Source of the DNA: Eutreptiella sp. 'Long Island Sound 2002' | Lineage: Eukaryota; Euglenozoa; Euglenophyceae; Eutreptiales; Eutreptiaceae | Direction: 5' to 3' | DNA length: 64,000 bases | NCBI GenBank assembly: GCA_964036045.1 | Contig: OZ038381.1 | Location: 102,739,367 to 102,803,366, forward strand | In this document: positions 31,222 to 43,301 of the stretch, one piece after another | Layout of the letters: each line of letters begins with the position of its first letter | Numbering within the stretch: position 1 is the stretch's first letter | Translations under genes and position numbers: made by a program | The notes under the pieces: generated by a model | The model's database searches: none | What the model saw: the letters and a program-made list of their open reading frames with translations, nothing else | What the model was told of the DNA's origin: nothing

Positions 31222-32856
31222 AGACCTGGCCAAGTTCCGGGGCGCCCGAGTCCAGGCTATTCGAGAGGAAACACTCGATCAATGGATGGTGGCCCCTGTA
31301 GAGCTAGTCAGGTCGGTGCTCACACCGGACTGGTCGGATGACTATGCGGCATCCGAGCACTGGAGTAGGTACTGGAACGCCGTGAGCGCCCCGTCGGATG
31401 ACGAATGGCCCGAGGGCTTGACCGAGGATGGCGACAAGTTGTTCCTCAAGGACAAGCTGCTGGTGCCCGAGAACCGAGTGGAGGAGCTCATTGACCATTG
31501 GCACAACGCCCAGCTCATGCATCCTGCCCGAGACAAGATGCAGCAGGACCTGGAGTGGCGTTTCAAGTTCCCTCCGGGGTATTACGCCATTCTGGATAGG
31601 TACTGCAGCGACTGTGCCGTGTGTCGGGCCACGAAGAGCCCTAACCACTCCACAGCGGGCAACCCACTGTATACGGCTATACCGGAAGCCCCTATGCGGT
31701 CCGTGGCCATGGATGTATTCGTCATGCCTGAGGTCACCGTGGAAGGTGAGACCTACGACTGTGTCATCCTGGCGGTGGATAGGCACAGTGGGTATATCGT
31801 GGCGGTCCCTGGCAAGAAGTCCAAGAAGAAGGACAAGAAGGACAAGCATGGAGTGGGGCTGCAGGCCAGACCGTCGCTAATGTAATGATCAGGCATTGGC
31901 TGACGATTTTCGATGTCCCGGCTGTCATCTGCAGCGATCGGGGCAGTCAATTCGTGGGGACGTGGTTCAAGACGATGTGCAAGCACATGGGTATTCGGCA
32001 CGCCAAGACCGTGGCGTACCACAGCCGGTCGAATGGCCGAGCTGAGGTGGCCGGGCGGCAGATGTTCGAGAAGTTCCGCCAGCTCCACATCGACGAACTG
32101 GGCCGGAACTGGTACAATTCGCTGTGGAGAGTGCTCCAAGCGTACCATGACCTTCCGGGACCCACTGGACTGTCGCCCCATCGCATCCTGTTCCTACGGG
32201 ATCGAGTGTCACGCACTCTCCCGTGGTTGAACCATGGCAAAGTGGCCCGGGATGCGAATGCTATGATGGCTGAGGCGGACGACACGGCGGCCAAAGTGTG
32301 CAAGGCACTTCAGGACGAGCATGACAAGAGGGCCAAGTACTTCAAGCAAGGAAAAGTCCAGAAGTATGCTCTCCAAGACACCGTGTGGGTGGAGCGGCAC
32401 CACAAGGATGTCCTGTCCAGGCATCGACAGGCATCTTGGTATGTGCCGGGGGTGATCGTGCGGAAGGTCGGACAGGATGTGTATGCGGTTCGTGTGGGGG
32501 ATAACAAGATCCTGGACCGCGACCATACCCAGCTTCGTCCCCGAGCACCAGACCCCAGCGGACGTCCAGTCACCTTCGAGTTCACGGCCGGCGATGTGGA
32601 CTCGGACGATGAGGGTGAGGACGACGACTTCACCGCTGAGAAGATCCTGGCGGACAAGCCGGACCCGGGGACGCCTGGGGGTAGTCTTTACAAAGTCCGT
32701 TGGAAAGGATTCGCCGCATCCAGGGACTCGTGGGAGCCTCCGAGCAGTTTTGTGCCGAGGTACACCACGGTCTGGATGGACTACCTAAAGAAAAAGAGTA
32801 TTTCTTTGGATGTCAAGGACGTGTTGGTCCATTTGGTTGCTGCTGTAGCACCGTAA
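31222..32856 (+). pseudogene. Pol of the outer element, C-terminal part (integrase, chromodomain)
   Basis: Joined to 20,421 after excision, the frame continues through the integrase zinc finger (DHWHNAQLMH … CSDCAVC), the first catalytic Asp in VAMDVFVMP, a one-base frameshift near 31.87 kb, the second Asp in VICSDRGSQF and Glu in NGRAEVAGR. A chromodomain ends the protein (LYKVRWKGFAASRDSWEPPSSF). Integrase inserts cDNA and the chromodomain may target chromatin. Apart from the shift, the integrase residues are all kept. Confidence 0.88.
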
Positions 32857-33250
32857 TGGTTTCCCCATTGGCATTTTGTTTGTTTCTGTGCTTGGGGAGA
32901 CGGGTGAGGGCGTTCATCCGGGGATTTTTCGGCCTTGATTGGCCATATACCCCCTTCACTCGATCTCCACGTATATATTTCACTGTGGTATACTTATTTA
33001 GGTCGACCGACGACGTTTTTCTATCTTTGATCCACTTGGTCCATGTTGTAGATCAAGAGGAGACCGGATATGGCGTAGGGCACCGATTATCAGTGTCCTC
33101 ACCCCTCCCTTAGGGCATGGGGGACGCCTACGACGTGTGTGGGGCCTCCATGTGTCCTTGGGACATGGAGGGGGGGGTTGGAGCTCGTTGGGGTCCTCCC
33201 GTCCTCTCTTCGTTGGTTTCCGAGCGGATACAACGCTCTGAGAAGGGCGG
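32857..33250 (+). other. 3' untranslated region and purine tract of the outer element
   Basis: Noncoding stretch between the pol stop and the 3' LTR. It contains several G-rich runs. The final GAGAAGGGCGG (33,240-33,250) abuts the LTR and is the likely polypurine tract. Confidence 0.6.
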
Positions 33251-35589
33251 TGAAGCCGGTTCGGACCCCCGTGGCCATCTTGGGGTCACTTGGGGTGTGT
33301 ATCTATGTGCCGGCAAGCCGCCATTGGCTGATATCATACTCTCCCATCCACCTGATCTAACCCGATGTGATAGTATGATAGGTTTGGCCATTCCGGCTAT
33401 GAGCGGCCATATTCAGAACCGAGGCGCCGCCAGCGGAGATTTATATATCGGAATATCAGGAATCAACAGGGTTTTATTATCATAATGTTTCCGTAATTTT
33501 TCAGATTTTCGTTCTGATGGTCAATGTATCGGCGACTGTCAGTTGGCTCGCGATTTTACGTTAACCGATTGGTTAACTGTTATTTCCAGATATTTTGGCG
33601 GATATTCCGTTGAAGGGTCAGATTTCATCAGCGAATGGTTGGTTGCTTCCGCAATTCTCTAAATAAGCACTCGAAATTTTAATCTGAATTTTTCGCGATG
33701 TCGAAATCGGATTTTCGACTTCGACATCGCCGCACTTGATTTGGACTTCTTCGAGTGGTCATACTCCTTTCCCTATGCCAGAATCAGGTTTCCCTTATAC
33801 TTGCCACCCATTTGACTTGGAGATATAAGGGAAACAAAAGTGAATCGTGGGACCACTTTGAAGGACCATATCTACGCGCGAGTGTGAGGAAAGAGAATAA
33901 GGAAGGTTGGGTTGCAAGCGCCTTGGTCTCAACCCAATTTGAGAAGCATCAAACGCCTTTGGTGCGCACACATGCCCGCTGTTGCAAGGGATAATGGTCA
34001 AGAGAATATAAAGTGATATATAACTCTTGGACCGTGCAACCGAACATTTTATTGTGACTTTCGAGTGTACCGCATGAGTGTTGGGGTTGCATAGCAACTT
34101 TCCTTGGGTTCCTACGTATTTTTAACGTGAAGTTATGTCAATGGAGGGACATGGCATATCATGGTGGGAGCCATATTTTGAGGGTATGTGTTGTATGCAT
34201 GGTATATGTTTGATATGCTCACGTCCATGTTATATATCTTCGTGTGGCCGAGGAGATGGGGAGCCATACGTGACAAGGGCCTTGCCCATGTCCCAATTGT
34301 GGAATTCAAAGCGCTAGACCAAGTCTACCGCGTATGTATTGCTCATGGTATGTTTGACAAAGAGATCCATGGGTGCACTCCCATTTTCATGGGGCATGTA
34401 GATATTAGTGGCGAAGGTATCTCCATGCGCCTGATTGGGGATCCAAGTGGGGGAATTGTTCGCTAATTGTTCGAATCATGAGCGGATATCATGGGTGAGC
34501 ATAGAGATATACTATCATGACAACTTTGCATTTGGTCATATTTTCATGTTTTTGACCTCAATTTTTGCTCATTTTTGCGTTTTGTGTACTTACCTGGTCG
34601 GCAAACAGCAAGAAGCCTATGGAGAGTCGAACCATGGTATGTTGTTCATATGTTGGCATATGCTTTGGAGTTGAACACCACCATATGCCGGATCACGTAC
34701 TCCATTTGGCTTGGCGCACGAAGGATCACAAGAATTGGTCTCAAGATCATGGGCTGACTTGGGCAGTGCGTGGCGCCCACATCCGAAGGGGTTTCGAGGG
34801 TAAAGTGGGATGTACATGGGCATTGGCCTTTGGTCTCTATCCTCCATGAATACTAGACTTCGATTCCATGCATGCTTTGAGCCTTCGGATAAGTAGTAAC
34901 TTCAATTTTGAGCATATTGTTGATATATGGCCAATATGGTGTGAATTGGCAGTTTTTTGACATGTTATGAGTTCAAACTCATATGTCATTTCTCTAAGCC
35001 CATTCGACTCCAAGTCCAACCAAGGTTATGTCAGGGTAGGGGATGGTCTTGAGTGACACTCTAGGCCATGACACGCCACCTCCCACATTGGGCTAGGATT
35101 TAGAGGCTTGGGAGTGAACACATTTTTGGGGTTTATGTAATGACTTTTGACATGTGGCATTTAACCATCTTATTGGACTGGGTTCAGGGCAATATGTGGG
35201 TGAGTCAAGGGAAGGTCTTGAGTCCAGGGAATGAGGGGTCTATGGCTGTGATTGTATAAGTTTCCATCTTTCCCCAACTTTGTTTTATTTGTGTTCATAT
35301 GCCAATTTCAGGGCTTTCTTCCTTGGTGCAATTCTTGTACATGCCCGCCATCGTGAGACAATTGATGTGCTGAACGAAAGCCCGCAGCCTGATTTGGATT
35401 GTGAATTGGGTTATTGCTGTACTTGTGGGATCTGGTTGCCATTCAGGGTTGAAGGAGGATTTTATTTTCTATATTTTTGGATTTGGACCCTGGAAATTGA
35501 GGAATGCAATCGTTGATCCGGAGTAAATCAGCAGGGGTTACAGGCGGAAGGGGCACAGCGGGGGCCGGTCCTGGTAGGGACCTTCTTTA
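33251..35589 (+). repeat. 3' LTR of the outer element
   Basis: 2,339 bp, 16 bases shorter than the 5' LTR because of one deletion next to the second GATCATGAGC-like segment near 34.48 kb. Many more substitutions separate this pair than the inner LTRs, in keeping with greater age. GTGG follows at 35,590-35,593. Confidence 0.93.
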
Positions 35590-35854
35590 GTGGTCCAGAT
35601 GCATTGAGACCCACTGTTGAATGATAATGGTTCCAATAGATTTCTGCAACGACTTGGGGGTTTGTTTTTTCTTCCTGCATCTCGGCTGCCACTTTCCTGT
35701 GGAACTACGGCAAGATGATACCCTCCAGTTTCTCTAGTGCCTTCTTCTGGACCTTTTCCCCTTTATCATGGGACTTTTGCAAACCTTTCACAGCATCCGG
35801 AGCAGCATAATAGGCAAACGTCATGAAATCTTTCCACAATTTATACGTTTTGTC
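35590..35854 (-). pseudogene. DNA-transposon exon, right part of a frame split by the outer element
   Basis: After the acceptor at 35,855 the frame reads DKTYKLWKDFMTFAYYAAPD, is Lys-rich and helical, meets one TAG (LP*FHRKV), and continues to the LTR junction as …NHYHSTVGLNASGP. Removing the LTR element carries it straight into the frame at 11,610 in the same register. I recognise no domain. A second copy of its first ~120 bases is at 43,321-43,442. Confidence 0.6.
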
Positions 35855-35925
35855 CTGAAAATGACAAGGTCATGCGCGAGGCCTCACGCAATGAGCACAG
35901 TTGAAGCAACGTTGAATGAACATAC
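35855..35925 (-). other. Intron (71 nt) with central palindrome
   Basis: GTATGT donor at 35,925 and TTTTCAG acceptor at 35,855. Splicing joins …KQPGQF to DKTYKLW in phase 0, giving a continuous frame where the unspliced one hits stops. The palindrome (35,873-35,890, one mismatch) lies 35 bases after the donor and 18 before the acceptor. The duplicate at 43,443-43,513 is also 71 nt. Confidence 0.85.
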
Positions 35926-36287
35926 GAATTGACCCGGTTGCTTCAGTTCAGCGGTTGGAACAAGGGCACTCATCTGAACAGCATCCACAATGGCGGACTT
36001 GAGATTGTTGTATGTGTCAGGTAAGTTCCGCCGCCGCTGATCTTCAACACAACGAAGGCGGCTATCTGCCGCCTCATACAGTGGTATCGGCTCGACGTGT
36101 TGTGCGTTTCCTCGAGCTTGTCCCGCCAGTTTCGCACGGAAAGCCCACAGTGTATCAGGCTTCAGAATATCAGCCGTGCATGTGGTATGCCACTTGTACA
36201 AATGCAGACATGCTGCCCATCGCTTGTCCCTAATCTTCAAAACTGCTTCAACGCTGTGCTGTCCTGATACACACCAATGATTGCCAT
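35926..36287 (-). pseudogene. DNA-transposon exon of 362 nt
   Basis: Bounded by two palindrome-bearing introns, the exon is open throughout: GNHWCVSGQHSVEAVLKIRD, then Cys/His/Trp-containing sequence (RWAACLHLYKWHTTC), then a helical stretch ending KQPGQF. The Cys/His spacing does not fit a standard zinc finger with certainty. The same exon is repeated at 43,514-43,875 with few amino-acid changes. Function unknown. Confidence 0.65.
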
Positions 36288-36360
36288 CTGCGAATAGAAG
36301 ACAGGTTCATGCGCGAGGGCTCGCGCAACGAAAACAACGAACTGTCGATTGGAAACATAC
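36288..36360 (-). other. Intron (73 nt) with central palindrome
   Basis: GTATGT donor at 36,360 and ATTCGCAG acceptor at 36,288. The palindrome at 36,310-36,327 has one central mismatch. The downstream exon needs phase 1. The upstream frame of that phase contains a TGA four codons before the donor in both copies, so either the gene was already dead before duplication or another donor is used. Confidence 0.7.
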
Positions 36361-36548
36361 TGTTGTCTACTCAGAGAACGACATATATCGGGCATGTTCG
36401 TGGTGCTGCTTCAAGTGACTGATCACGCTTTTGCAGTAACTTTGCATCTTTCCGTCTGATCTGTCCTTATGTCCTCTCCTCATCAATTCTCACCTTGTTC
36501 AGCTCAATCTCCACTTGCTTCGCATCTCATCCCATCTGGTCATCTCAT
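36361..36548 (-). pseudogene. DNA-transposon exon fragment upstream of the 73-nt intron
   Basis: Partial copy of the exon better preserved at 43,949-44,308. It is cut by LINE 1. It carries the same in-frame TAA and TGA as the other copy, plus small differences. Confidence 0.45.
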
Positions 36549-36673
36549 CCCAAATGGTACACCGCAAACACCTCCTGTTAACACACGCGGAGCAACTCAC
36601 CGACCCCACCGCCAGGGAACACATGCGGCGTCTCATCCATTACCATGCCGTGCATGACCCAGACGTCCGCTAA
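36549..36673 (+). pseudogene. LINE 1 ORF2 remnant (C-terminus only)
   Basis: MVHRKHLLLTHAEQLTDPTA to DPDVR and TAA. It is nearly identical to the end of LINE 2 ORF2 (DPDVH). No catalytic domain remains. Confidence 0.85.
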
Positions 36674-39600
36674 CCTACTCCGCGCCCCGCACGCGCCCCC
36701 CATCTCCATCTGCAGGCCCCAAAGACACCACCACAGCGCCCTGAAGCCCATCACTCACCCAAGAAGCCACCCGGCACCGCCCAGCCCAGCCGAGCCCGAC
36801 CACGGCCAACCATACGTCGACGTAGACGCGCAAGACCCCGGCAACCCATCCAGCCGGCCCCCCCGGACCCGGGGCACCCCCCCCTCACACCGGCCACCAT
36901 CCGCGACCCCGACCTCCTCCGAGCAACCCTCCAAGGCAGGGCCCCGACCAGCCCCCTGGGCTGGTACCACCTACAAGAGGACTGGACCAAGCTCACCGTC
37001 AAAGCCCTCCGGGACCTGACCACCCCAGGCAACGGCCTCCAGGAGGCCATCGTAGACCTCGTACTCTGGTGAGCTCGCAAACACATGCAGGGCCAGCACG
37101 TCTGGATTCTCCCCATCGAGTGGGGCCAGGCCCTGACACACGACACCGACATCAACGTCACACGTCGAGGGACCGTACGCCTACGACGGGCCCCAGCGGA
37201 GAAGGACCACCCAGCGGACCCGAACCGCCCGGAGCAGTGGGAAGAGGCCGGCGCACCAACCCGCGACACCGCCCTCCGCGCCGCCGGCCTCTGCACCCCA
37301 GACAACGACCTTGCCCCCCCACCTAGAGACAGTGACCACCCCCCTTCGGAGGTCTGGGTTACAGTCCTCGAGCGCGGGCAATACTACGTAATAGCCGCTA
37401 CGGCTACGTCCCCTGGCCCGCAATGGCTCGTAAAAGGGACAGACACCATGCTCGCCCCAGAAGCCGCCCCACAAGGGGCAATAGGGGACCCCACCACCCA
37501 GGACAGGGTCCTCCGGGGCGTCCACCAGCCAGGGGACAAGCCCCCAGCCCGCGCCCTGGCCCACATCACCTTAAGGAAGGCGGGCTACCACCTGGGACTG
37601 GCCATGCTCTGCCTGACCCACTGGATCCAGCGCCGCTGGCCACCCACGGGGACCGTGCCCTGGATTTGGGCCATCCCCACCGCCCACTCACAAGTCGAGG
37701 CGGGCACGGACACGCGGCCAAACCCCCCCCCCCCCAGGACCGCAGCAATCCCTCACCTGCGGGTACCACGCCATCCACAGGGTCCTCAGCCGCGTGGGTC
37801 TTAGCCCAAAGCTAGCATACCCCCTTCCCACCACTGACCAAGAGGTCCACCAGATACGCAAGCTCGTCTGCGAAATCCTTGCCACGGCAGCAGAAAACGG
37901 CAAGCTTCTCCTCCAAACCGCCCGGCCTACAACTTACCACGCAAGCGCGCCGCGGCGAGCGGACACATACATCGACACAACACAGCCCACCGCACAATCC
38001 CCGCCCATGCCCCTCCCCTCTCGCTGCTCAGCCGGAGACCCACACACGCCCACCATCGCGCGCACCCCCGGGCCCCGCCACACGGGCCTCCCCCACCCGC
38101 CCCAACACGAGCACACGCCCGCCACACACCCACCCGCCGAACACCCCTCAACAACCCCCATACTCGACAACCTGGACACACCTGCCCAGAGGAGCCCTGT
38201 GCCCCGCGGCACGCCCACCCCACCCAGTCGCCCGCACACGCCCCCCCGCACACACGCCAGAAGACCAAGGCCCACCCCCTGCCCGGCCCCTGAATGCAGC
38301 CCACGCGAACTGTTCCCCCCCGCGGACGCCAACCCACACGACCTCACACATTACAGGACCCCGGCCCAGCCAAGCCCGGAAGGAGAAGACCACAGCCCCG
38401 CGCCTCCCCCCCCCGCCGCTGCCGACCAGATCGGCCCGCCAGGCCGCCAGGTCACGACTTGGCCCTCCAAGCCGCCCGCCCCCAACCTACAGCCCGAGGA
38501 GGTGCCCTCCATCCTCCCTGCCGTGGCCGCAGCAGAAGCCGCCGCCCACAAGCCCGCCCGCATCACAGCCCAACCTGCGTCCACCACTTCCTCCTCATCC
38601 TCATCCTCATCCACCTCTACCATCTCATCCACCGACCCCCCCCTCCCCACCACCCTCATCCTCAAAGCTACGGCAAAAGCCAAAGCCGCGGCCGCACGAA
38701 CCGACCCCCCAACGCCCACACAGCCCACTCAGGCACCCCGGCAACGCACCGGGAAGACCCCCGACCCGACATCGGTGCCCTCACACCTCCGGACAGAGGT
38801 CCTCCTCAACCTCGAACCGGACCCCAACCCGAAACCCGACCCAAAACCCAAGCCGGCGCCCACGCGAGCACACACCACACCACAAACGCAACGACACAAA
38901 CCCAACCGACACCGCCCTAACCCAAGCCCTAACCCAAGCCAGGACCCCCCACCCACCACAACCCACGCCCCCCTCCCACTGGTAGCCACCACCACCGCAG
39001 AGGCGGCCACCCCACACGACCCTGTCCAAACCCTCGTCAACATCCCCGTCACCAAGCGCCCCGTCATCCATCCCCCAAAAACAACCACCACCGCCAGCCA
39101 AACCGACCCAGGGACGTGGGACCCCTCGACCACCGTCACGTCAAGCCCGGCCCCCGACCCACCCCCCCTGCCCACCACATAGTACACCCCCAGGGGCTGC
39201 GCATGATGCCCGACCCCCCACCCCCACAAAGGGGACCAGAATACCCACAAGGGGTCCAAAGGCCATACCCGCAACACCAACCCCACGACTACCAACGCCA
39301 CCACCACCAGCGGCCCCACCACAACCACCACCAACACCACCCCCACCACTACCACTGCCCACCACCCTACCCCACCGGGCCACAACCCCCTGTGCACGAA
39401 CAGCACCAGCGAATGGGACGGCAGCCACCGAGCGCTCCACCCGCATACCCCACCTACCACCAGGGGCCGGCCCCCCTGTACCAGCAACCCCCCCCGTACC
39501 AGGAACCGTATCCCCCCGGCCACCACGTCCACGCCGAAGGGGCCCCCTGGGCCCAACCCCGCCAGGGACAGTCACTCGACCCATACCAGGAGCCGCTGCC

Positions 39601-40766
39601 GCCACCACACCCCTACGTGGTGGATCCATGGACGACTAGGGACCTCCCCCCCCCCCCAGTACCAGGCGGCACCACGCGAGGCCCCCCATGACCCGCCGAC
39701 GCCTCCTGAGTGGCCCGTCTCGAGCGATGAGTCCCGGTTCGCAAACGGCAGCGCTCCTGCTCCCCCCCCTGCACGGCACACTCGCCCCCGTCGCCCACAC
39801 TCCCCACACCGCCACCGCGCCTCAACCACCCACTCGCGCCGCTCCTGCTCCCACAGGTGCCACCACGACCCCTTGAGACCCCACTCCCGCCCCTCTCATT
39901 CCCCCGGGCGCCACCACGAGCGCCACGGCCGCCCCATGTCCACCTCCCCCTCCCCCCTCCGGGCCGTACACAACCCCCACCCCCAGCCCCCGCCACCACG
40001 GCTCCCGCTCCCCCCGGCGCCGCCAGGCACGCCGACGCCGCCCCACGTCCACCTCCCCCTCTCCCCACAGGCCCCGCCAGGCTCCCTGTTCCCCCCGCCG
40101 CCCATACCCATCCACCACCCCCAGCCCCCGCCACCACCACTCCCGCTCCCCCAGGCGCCACCAAGCGCGCCACCGTCGCCCCAAGTCCACCTTCCCCTCC
40201 CGTTCCCCCATCCGCCCGTACCCGTCCTCCACCCGCAGCCCCCGCCACCGCCGCTCCCGCTCCCCCAGGCACCGCCATCCCCACCACCACCACAGGTCCA
40301 CGTCCTCCCCCCGCCGCTCCAATACCCCGGGCACGGAACCCCCCCCCCCCCCCCCCCGGGCCCCCGCCCAACTCGCCTGGTGGTCTGCCCCGCTTTACAG
40401 GAGCTCCGCTGCTGGGTGAAGTGGGCCGGGGGAGCGCAAAGGCGAGAAGGGGTGAGCATGATGGACACCTTCGAGGAGATGCGTACCCGCACCCCCGCCG
40501 ACCCCAACGAGGCCGCCCCGGAGGCCATCATGCCGCAAGCGGCATGGGAGGCCCTCCTCCGCGATGCGGTCCAGGGCCTCCGCCCCCCCTACACCCCCCA
40601 AGCCCTCCGCCATTGGCTCCAGGCCACCCACCCCCAGGCCTGGGCCATCGGCGCCCCCTCCCCACCCCGCCACCACCACACCGGGAAGGGGAAGGACAAG
40701 GGCAAGCAGAGGGCAAGGGATAGCAAGGGGCACTCAGGCAAGAGGGCACGGAGGGGCCCTAAGTGA
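36674..40766 (+). pseudogene. LINE 1 ORF3: Ulp1-like region, Pro-rich linker, basic C-terminus
   Basis: The N-terminal region reads QEAIVDLVLW … GQHVWILPIEWG … YYVIAATATSPGPQWLVKGTD … SLTCGYHAIHRVLSR. It resembles the core of C48/Ulp1-type cysteine peptidases (catalytic Cys codon 37,758-37,760). The position matching the catalytic His is CAA, Gln (37,379-37,381), while LINE 2 keeps CAC. A C-run near 37.73 kb shifts the frame. A very Pro/His/Gln-rich linker with Ser/Arg-Pro repeats follows, then a conserved end from LRCWVKWAGGAQRREG to a Lys/Arg tail (GKGKDKGKQRARDSKG). The peptidase assignment is inference from motifs. Confidence 0.55.
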
Positions 40767-43301
40767 AGGCAGGAACCCATAGGGACAGGGCGCCGGAAGA
40801 GACACAACATGGGGGCAGGTAACCACCCAAGAACCAGGAAGGGGCAGGAGCGGGGACCGAGGCACGGAGGAAAAGGGCACCACGGCAAACGCCACGACCC
40901 ACACCCAGGAAGGGCATACCACGACGGGGGGACCAGCGCCGCCCCACCCCCACTGAACGCCGCAAGACTCCCGGGGGCGCAGCCCCCAACACGCACCGCC
41001 GAAGCAAGCATCGGACGCCGTACGGAACACACCAGCGCACACCTACCAGCCACCGGAAATGACACGGGGGATGGAGGGCACACCTACACGGGGAGAACGG
41101 GCCACCCCCACAGAGGAAGCCGCAGGGAACGCCGCCGCGCGGCGCACCACCATGCCCTCACCGCCAGGCGACGACCCCGGCCGCCACAAGGGCCACCTCA
41201 CAGGCACCGGAAGAGGACAAAGGCACAGCCACAGCGACCAGGGCTAGGGAGCGGGACCCCCAGAGGACACGGGACAAAGGCACAGGCCCCCAGGGAGGGC
41301 AACCCCACGGACGCCTACCTGACCCACCAGCCCGAGCGGCACGCCAAGGCCCCCACAGCACGGACCCAGCGAGACACCCACACCTAACCGCACCCCCCAG
41401 CAACCAGCCAGGCGCACTCCGGCCTGCACTCCACACCACGACACAGGCCAGGCTGACCTCCACTGACCCACCACGGCACAACGCAAGACCACGGCACACC
41501 GCACCATAGCGCGCCACAGTGCAACGCGCCACAGCACGACGCGACGTGACGCGGCACAGAGCGGCACAACACGGCACGACTGACCCCAACCTGAAGGACT
41601 AACTGAAACAAGCCACCGCACACCCCGGAAGGCGTCGCACCAGCACGCCACACACCGGCACCGCAGGCCACACACGGGGCCACCGCGCGCCCGGCAACAA
41701 CGGTGGCGGACCACCCCGAAGGTTAAAACCGGCACCGCAAAGGAGAAAGGACACGAACAACCCCAGCCCCCTAACCCAGAGCCACACGCAGCCACCTGGC
41801 GCAGGGGCCCAGCCGGCAGAGCCAGGACCTAACCCGACAGGAAGGGGCGCCGAGCCCAACGTGTACATAGCCCTCCCGACCCATGGGGCCGGAACACGGC
41901 CAAGAAGAACGCAACCTCCAACAGCAGCCTGAAAGGCAGAGGGAGGAACAGACAGGCCCCCCCCCCAAAAGCAAAAAACAGGGGGGGGAGGGGGGTTGGG
42001 CACGAGGACAGCCCACAGCCACCAAACCGCCCGCCAACACCACAAGAGGCGGCGAAACCCCCCACCCAGAAGGCACCGAAGACAGGACCCTGAGAGAGGC
42101 ACAGGGGGACCACCCAGCCAAAACCGGCAACACCAAGCCAGGAACAGCGGGCAACCAGGAAGAGGGACACCGAAACATGCAGACACACACGACGGAAAAA
42201 AGGAAAAAAAAGAAAAAAGAGCCAGCAGTCCAGCCCGAAAGAAAGGGGATGGGGGGACAGGGACCACAACGCACGGGACAGGGACAGCCAGCAACCAACA
42301 CCACAAAGCCAAACCATTACACGCAAAAAAAAAACCGCAAAAAACACACCACGACAACCCAGCCAAGAAGGGCGGGGCACAGCCGAGACCCGGTCCGAGC
42401 ACGCACGCCCACACACCGCACCCCAGCCAGGAAAGGCGGGGAACAAGCGGGGCGCGCGCACAAACACGCACCCCCGCACAGCAACCCTAACCAGGAGGTG
42501 CAGGAGACCATTCGGGACGGGCGCACACCCCAACACCCCCCCAAGGAGAGGCGGAGCGCATCCGAAACCCAAACCCCAACACGCAAGCCGACACCGCACA
42601 CCAGAACCGGAAACCGCGGGGGGCAAGCGGAACGCACAGGCAACCACACACGTCCCATAAGCAGGCCGAAACCTAAGCGCAACCACGAAGACCAGAAACA
42701 GCCGGCAAAAGAGGGACAACACCACAAACCGTGCCCGAACACACCTACCCAAGACCCAAGCCAGGACTGGCGGGGTTAACAGGACCCACACCCAACCGCA
42801 ACCCGGACCCAAACACAAACGCCGCACAACAGTACGAAACCCAGTGCCCACAGCCCGGGCACTGAGGCAGCCCGTGCCATGCAGGTGACCCGGCCAAACG
42901 AGATCCGGAGACCAGGGGTAAGGCTGCATCCTAAGGCCTGCGCTGCTTGCGGACTTGAGGCGGAGCGTGCGACATCCAAGCGCCTCGGAACCCTAGTACC
43001 AAGAACGTGCATGCATGCCTTGGGAACGGGATACGCCAGGAAGTCCGGTGAACTTCTAGGGTTCCGCCCAAAGGAGGGGACGTGCGCAAGCACGGGGGCA
43101 CACCCTCCCAGCGAGACCAGCAACCCCACGCTGGCGGCAATCAGCCCTCCTGGTGTTGCCCGGGGCCGCTTTGATGGGGGCGAACAGTCAGATCTAGCGG
43201 GATGTAAGCCGCCTCCCCTCTTCACGCGCGGAGCCTCTTCCTGTTCGTCACAGGGGCGACGCCAGGGGGGAACCATGGGGCGCCTCTCCATGACCGAGTG
43301 C
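40767..43301 (+). other. LINE 1 3' untranslated region
   Basis: About 2.5 kb of strongly A/C-rich sequence. Open frames here differ in register from those at the same place in LINE 2 after a short shared start, so I read it as noncoding. The large open frames on the opposite strand follow from scarcity of T on the sense strand. It contains a 3'-terminal block (about 42.86-43.3 kb) well conserved with LINE 2. Confidence 0.6.

Larger units (their letters stand above)
11611..35589 (+). mobile_element. Outer Ty3/Gypsy element with 2.35-kb LTRs
   Basis: Two long direct repeats (11,611-13,965 and 33,251-35,589) bound gag and pol on the plus strand, with a primer site after the first and a purine-rich tract before the second. 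The element lies in an exon of the DNA transposon. Its own pol frame is cut at 20,421 by the younger inner element and resumes at 31,222. Excising the inner element with one CGTAC copy rejoins the frame exactly. Gag, protease, a degenerate methyltransferase-like domain, RT, RNase H, integrase and chromodomain are all present, with stops and one frameshift. Confidence 0.93.
35734..36540. repeat. Left copy of the ~800-bp direct duplication flanking LINE 1
   Basis: This segment of the DNA transposon recurs at 43,322-44,125 in the same orientation with roughly 3 % differences over the first 400 bases compared by eye. It abuts the truncated 5' end of LINE 1. About 30 bases at its right end are a filler-like repeat of CATCTCATCC not seen in the other copy. 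Confidence 0.85.

Noticed and set aside
37794-40766. The several overlapping Pro-rich frames on the LINE 1 plus strand as separate genes
   Set aside because: They are alternate registers of one C-rich sequence. Comparison with LINE 2 supports only one conserved product with homopolymer frameshifts.
41829-42929. Long minus-strand open frame (366 codons) opposite the LINE 1 3' region, with a similar start at 44,703 (plus) in LINE 2
   Set aside because: The sense strand is extremely poor in T, so stops are rare on the complement. The frames diverge after the shared start and look like hydrophobic Trp/Cys/Gly shadow sequence.
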